A stretch of 20,078 nt of DNA from a virus. How positions within the stretch are numbered: position 1 is the first letter of the stretch; each line of letters opens with the position of its first letter. The stretch covers positions 1 to 20,078 of IMG/VR virus record IMGVR_UViG_3300017967_000299. One strand, 5' to 3'. This document shows, piece after piece, positions 17,546 to 20,078 of this stretch. The notes beneath the pieces were generated by a model. That model had not been told where the DNA came from and made no database searches. It was given only the letters and a program-made list of their open reading frames with translations. A program made the translations under genes and the position numbers.

Positions 17546-18466
17546 ATGTCAACGACTGCTATTGCTACATTAGTATTGAATCCGTTTGAAAGAACGATCC
17601 AATATAAAAATGTAAAGAAAGAAATTAATGATGATTATTGGGAGACTAATATCGCCCCAATTCTCACACCTCTTTGGGATAGTCCTAAAGATAGATTGGA
17701 ACTATTTTTGTATAGAGAGAATGGATCTCATCTAATTCAAAGAAGTAAGTATAAGAGAAATCACCAAACTGGTGAATATAAGTGGGTATCTTATGAATTT
17801 GACCCCACAGCAGTCTATGAAAGTGATGTAACTGAACTACGTGATGCTATACAAGAAAAATTCTTTGATTACAAAGATGTATCAGAGAAAGAATATGAAG
17901 AAGCAGTTCAAAGAAGATTTGCTAGAGACTCCAGTCTTTCTTGGGCAAAAGTAAAATTAGTAAGAAATTTCTTACTACAAGATAGTGACTGGACACAACT
18001 ACCTGATAATTCACTAGAAGACAGTGTAAAAGCATTATGGACTCAATATAGAGCATATCTTAGAGATTTCTTGTCCTTACAAGAACCTGCTACTCCATAT
18101 GATGTAATCTTCCCAATCACACCTAAAGAATATCTAACCAGACAGACATTAGACATTCCTGCTGCTCTTACAGAAGCAATTGGTGATCAGGGAACAGAGG
18201 CAGACTATCTCACCAGTGAATATCATTTTTGGAAACTATCTTCCAATTCATTGACAGCAATGCAACAAAGAATTTCTACATACATTGCTCTACAAACAAT
18301 GGTTGAAACTACAGGAAGATATGGTAGAATTGACATTAAGAGATTCGAAACCACATTGGGTTACTCTGATACACAGAGAGAACAAGTTAATGAATCTCGT
18401 GGTGAAGAGGGAGCACAAGAATATCTTGATGAACTAATTAGAAGAATCGAAGCAGGAGAGATCTGA
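17546..18466 (+). CDS. Protein with phage tail assembly chaperone-like domain
   Basis: This 306-aa cytoplasmic-type protein has no signal peptide or membrane segment. Residues about 133-195 match the phage tail assembly chaperone family (Pfam Phage_tail_APC type): VRNFLLQDSDWTQLPD followed by an A-LW-x-x-YRAYLRD stretch and, after a Pro-containing linker, FPITPKEYL. In the family this short domain is often linked to tail-fibre genes and is thought to help fibre folding or attachment. Here it is embedded in a longer chain with an N-terminal beta-rich part (1-95), a charged helical linker (95-130) and a C-terminal helical part (200-306), none of which I recognise. It sits right after the adhesin operon with its own late promoter, so an adhesin-assembly helper role is inferred. 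Its stop overlaps the next start (TGATG). Confidence 0.8.
   Translation: MSTTAIATLVLNPFERTIQYKNVKKEINDDYWETNIAPILTPLWDSPKDRLELFLYRENGSHLIQRSKYKRNHQTGEYKWVSYEFDPTAVYESDVTELRDAIQEKFFDYKDVSEKEYEEAVQRRFARDSSLSWAKVKLVRNFLLQDSDWTQLPDNSLEDSVKALWTQYRAYLRDFLSLQEPATPYDVIFPITPKEYLTRQTLDIPAALTEAIGDQGTEADYLTSEYHFWKLSSNSLTAMQQRISTYIALQTMVETTGRYGRIDIKRFETTLGYSDTQREQVNESRGEEGAQEYLDELIRRIEAGEI
18454..18460 (+). promoter_or_regulatory. Ribosome binding site for the 119-aa gene
   Basis: AGGAGAG ends 5 bases before the ATG at 18466, which itself overlaps the upstream TGA. It favours this start over the in-frame ATGs at 18478 and 18487. Confidence 0.75.
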
Positions 18467-18825
18467 TGTTATTATCAATGAATGCAATGAGACTATACGA
18501 AATGGTCTCATATTATGCCAAAACAACTGATAAGTTTGTGCTTTGTATTGACAATACAAAATGGTTTCATCTATCAGATGCTGTAAAAGCAACTGTTCGT
18601 ACATACTATGACGATCTAATTCCTGAAGATGAGATTGGTGAAGTATTTGGTTATCCATATACTTTCTACGAGTTTCCATCACAAGCAACTGCTGTTGATG
18701 TTGCAAATGATTGGTTTCCATTCTTAGCAAACTTACCAGATGCTGATCATTTCATTGAAGTACAAGTGATCGCTCCATCTGGTGCTATTCCATACACAAA
18801 TTACGTCACTCCACGCCCTGAATAA
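18466..18825 (+). CDS. Uncharacterised 119-aa protein
   Basis: I do not recognise the family. It is a small soluble-looking protein, rich in aromatic residues (WFHLSD, YTFYEFPSQ, DWFPFL), acidic overall, with no signal peptide and no obvious metal or nucleotide motif. The start at 18466 is supported by AGGAGAG and the one-base TGATG overlap with the chaperone-domain gene, so the two proteins are probably made together and may act together. It is followed by a 17-base AT-rich gap before the oxygenase gene. An accessory role in tail assembly is possible from context only. Confidence 0.7.
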   Translation: MLLSMNAMRLYEMVSYYAKTTDKFVLCIDNTKWFHLSDAVKATVRTYYDDLIPEDEIGEVFGYPYTFYEFPSQATAVDVANDWFPFLANLPDADHFIEVQVIAPSGAIPYTNYVTPRPE

Positions 18826-18842
18826 TATTATTTGATCTTATT

Positions 18843-19475
18843 ATGAACTTTACTGCTAAAAAGATCCTTGGACCAATTGTTTATGAGTCCACTGAATCTC
18901 ATAAGTTTCTATCACAAGAAATTAATTTTCTTAGATCTAAGATGAAAGCATATGACTCCTCATGGGGTCCTATGGCAACTAAAGATAACAGAATCCTAGA
19001 ATATGAAGAAACTGAGAATCTCAAAAAATTTATAATGGATCATTTGAACAATTATGTTCATACGGTGCTGCAAATCACAGATGATGTTGAGTTTTACATT
19101 ACAGAATCATGGGTAAACTGTCTAGAACCACAGAGGCAGCACCCAATTCACACTCATGGAAATAGTATTATTTCTGGTGTGTTATTCATCTTACCAGAGG
19201 AGTCTAAAGGTGCTTCTCCATTGGTATTTGGTACAGATTATCATGAAACATTTCGTGGATTTGAGTTTCCATATAAACAAATGGATTATCCGTATGTCTT
19301 GCATGAGCAAGGTAAGGTTGTAATCTTCCCATCTAGCGCAGCACATGCTGTTCCTGAGAATAGAGATGGTCAAGAGAGGTGGTCTCTATCCTTTAACACT
19401 TTCTTCAGAGGTAAACTGGGCGTCTCTGGCATCAACTGTGCTGATGCTGTGGGTAACCGCTTGACACTCTCCTGA
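18843..19475 (+). CDS. Putative 2OG-Fe(II) oxygenase
   Basis: This 210-aa protein shows the layout of the virus- and bacteria-associated putative 2OG-Fe(II) oxygenase family (PF13759-like). ESWVNCLEPQRQHPIHTHGN carries His100, His103 and His105; the strand SGVLFILPEE follows; the C-terminal part has VVIFPSSAAHAVPENRDGQ with His168, and RWSLSFNTF with Arg179 as the likely 2-oxoglutarate anchor. Such enzymes use iron, O2 and 2-oxoglutarate to oxidise proteins or small molecules, and several are common in T4-like cyanophages. The usual H-x-D/E pair reads H-x-H here (103-105), so ligand identity is uncertain. No clear Shine-Dalgarno precedes the ATG. The place at the end of the tail-adhesin group suggests virion protein modification, but host metabolism is an alternative. 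Confidence 0.78.
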   Translation: MNFTAKKILGPIVYESTESHKFLSQEINFLRSKMKAYDSSWGPMATKDNRILEYEETENLKKFIMDHLNNYVHTVLQITDDVEFYITESWVNCLEPQRQHPIHTHGNSIISGVLFILPEESKGASPLVFGTDYHETFRGFEFPYKQMDYPYVLHEQGKVVIFPSSAAHAVPENRDGQERWSLSFNTFFRGKLGVSGINCADAVGNRLTLS

Positions 19476-19489
19476 TTTTCTGCTATGGT
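19461..19489 (+). promoter_or_regulatory. Sigma70-type promoter (TTGACA, 17 bases, TATGGT)
   Basis: A perfect -35 (TTGACA, 19461-19466), an optimal 17-base spacer and TATGGT (19484-19489, 4 of 6 matches to TATAAT) overlap the end of the oxygenase gene. Transcription would start near 19496. Host-sigma promoters are typical of early genes in T4-like cyanophages, so this marks a change from the late NATAAATA regime. Confidence 0.6.
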
Positions 19490-19538
19490 AGCAAGGCGTC
19501 AGTATATGACCCAGAATATCAAAGACAACGCAAACAAT

Positions 19539-19542
19539 GGAG
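19539..19542 (+). promoter_or_regulatory. Ribosome binding site selecting the ATG at 19548
   Basis: GGAG lies 5 bases before the ATG at 19548. The in-frame ATG at 19485 falls inside the -10 element of the proposed promoter and has no Shine-Dalgarno, and the ATG at 19506 has only a distant AAGG. The 19548 start is therefore preferred. Confidence 0.6.
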
Positions 19543-19547
19543 ATCTA

Positions 19548-19778
19548 ATGAAAGTACCCACGCAACCCGAGTTGACGCACTTGCAGCTACAAGCAATGTT
19601 ACGCGATCACGATATTCCCCCAAGCGAACTAATGTATTGCGGTGAGCGTGAATATACTACTGAATATGTTGCTCACCCTGAGTATCATGGGATGATCATG
19701 CCATTCTATTTGGTTGCTGGTGAACATGAGGTGCCTGTCTGTGACATTGCATCGGTTGACCGAGTGGACGATCAATAA
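19548..19778 (+). CDS. Uncharacterised 76-aa protein, probable early gene
   Basis: I do not recognise the family. The small protein has an N-terminal amphipathic helix (HLQLQAMLRDHDI) and a His-, Glu- and Tyr-rich middle (EREYTTEYVAHPEYHG), then a hydrophobic strand MIMPFYLVAG and an acidic tail. Two Cys (CGERE and VCDIAS) and several His residues could bind metal, but no standard motif is present. It sits alone between a sigma70-type promoter and an intrinsic terminator, so it is probably a monocistronic early transcript. Codon use is more C/G-ending than in the late genes. A longer form starting at 19485 (97 aa) is possible if transcription comes from upstream. Confidence 0.65.
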   Translation: MKVPTQPELTHLQLQAMLRDHDIPPSELMYCGEREYTTEYVAHPEYHGMIMPFYLVAGEHEVPVCDIASVDRVDDQ

Positions 19779-19787
19779 GTGTCACAC

Positions 19788-19809
19788 GGGGGTCTCGCAC
19801 CCCCTTTTT
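19788..19809 (+). terminator. Intrinsic terminator (GGGGG, 7-base loop, CCCCC, TTTTT)
   Basis: This is a perfect five-pair G-C stem (19788-19792 with 19800-19804), a loop TCTCGCA and a run of five T (19805-19809), 9 bases after the stop of the 76-aa gene. It is a textbook rho-independent terminator and would end both the small transcript and any late readthrough before the helicase gene. Confidence 0.88.
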
Positions 19810-19810
19810 C

Positions 19811-20078
19811 ATGCCCTATAATTGTTCCAACGACGCAAGAGACCATTTGACCCTGACCCTTCGCCCCCACCAGCAGCGTATGCTCGATGCCCTGCAAGGT
19901 GCTGATCGTGGTCGCCTGACCTGCCCTACGGGCGGCGGCAAGACCCTCGTGATGATCCTTGACACCCTGCGCCGTCTTCAGCAGGCAGACCGCCCTCAGA
20001 CGATCGTGGTGGTCTCTCCTCGCATCCTGCTGTCTGTCCAACTGTATGAAGAGTTCTTTGCTGAACTGAATGGCAAGG
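19811..20078 (+). CDS. DEAD/DEAH-type (superfamily 2) helicase, N-terminal part, cut by window end
   Basis: The first 89 residues of an SF2 helicase are visible. LTLRPHQQRMLDAL is the family's N-terminal arginine-proline-glutamine element, CPTGGGKT is a clear Walker A (motif I), and IVVVSPRILLSVQ is motif Ia. The DEAD/DEAH box lies beyond the window. Such enzymes unwind or remodel DNA or RNA with ATP; T4 UvsW and the restriction-type helicases of cyanophages are possible relatives, but the fragment is too short to choose. The ATG at 19811 begins one base after the terminator's T run and has no Shine-Dalgarno. A TTG at 19847 preceded by AAGAGA would give a start (M)TLTLRPHQ and is a real alternative. 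G+C is about 58% with mostly C/G-ending codons, unlike the late genes. Confidence 0.85.
   Translation, partial: MPYNCSNDARDHLTLTLRPHQQRMLDALQGADRGRLTCPTGGGKTLVMILDTLRRLQQADRPQTIVVVSPRILLSVQLYEEFFAELNGK

Noticed and set aside
18821-18832. Perfect 12-base palindrome AATAATATTATT at the end of the 119-aa gene
   Set aside because: Pure A/T, partly inside the stop codon, no loop or T run, and no second copy to suggest an operator. Also no convincing -35 for a promoter here.
19772-20041. Antisense open frame of 89 codons at the right end
   Set aside because: The + strand here encodes a helicase with a clear Walker A motif. The antisense frame also runs into the terminator and has no motif.
1-20078. 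tRNA genes, CRISPR array, insertion sequence or integrase
   Set aside because: No cloverleaf, regularly spaced direct repeats, transposase or recombinase motif was seen; almost the whole window is tightly packed + strand coding sequence.

Overview
The window looks like the late (virion structural) region of a T4-like marine cyanophage, a myovirus of Synechococcus or Prochlorococcus, followed by the start of a non-structural region. The grounds are: a very large structural ORF carrying sequence signatures I associate with cyanophage virion proteins (for example GFGPGNYSTGL near 4.6 kb and the C-rDv.yIVDAiA.DL.yGGN repeats); three consecutive proteins with a phage tail collar domain; late promoters matching NATAAATA; a small tail-assembly-chaperone domain; and a virus-type 2OG-Fe(II) oxygenase. 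All genes lie on the + strand, packed with very short gaps or TGATG stop-start overlaps. I saw no tRNA, rRNA, insertion sequence, CRISPR array or integrase, and no stretch over 300 bases lacks a gene.

Layout. Position 3-9599 is one reading frame that is already open at the left edge: a giant virion protein (at least 3198 residues in view) with Cys-bearing repeats at the start, a long beta-rich centre, and a fibre-like C-terminal third. Next come three collar-domain proteins. The first (9603-11045, 480 aa) has a strong ribosome binding site. The second (11047-12408, 453 aa) carries an unusual cysteine-rich insert. The third (12408-17513, 1701 aa) is the most remarkable gene here: its collar domain is split by a roughly 360-residue insertion containing what looks like a PEBP/YbhB-like domain, and further on a roughly 450-residue glycine-rich region sits between two copies of a beta-rich module. 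All three end in a similar hydrophobic tail (YIIRAY, YLIKV, YLIKAY), suggesting a common way of ending the fibre trimer.

A perfect late-promoter match at 17514-17521 precedes a 306-aa protein with a tail-assembly-chaperone domain, a 119-aa unknown protein and a 210-aa putative 2OG-Fe(II) oxygenase. This group probably serves folding, assembly or modification of the adhesins just upstream.

At about 19.46 kb the organisation changes. A sigma70-type promoter (TTGACA, 17-base gap, TATGGT) leads into a 76-aa gene, a textbook intrinsic terminator follows at 19788-19809, and the window ends inside a DEAD/DEAH-type helicase gene whose base composition (about 58% G+C by hand count) and C-ending codons differ clearly from the AT-rich late genes. 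I read this as the boundary between the late structural operon and an early/replication module.

The best candidates for something under-described are the PEBP-like domain built into a tail-collar adhesin, the paired beta modules flanking the glycine-rich region, and the cysteine-rich insert in the neighbouring collar protein.
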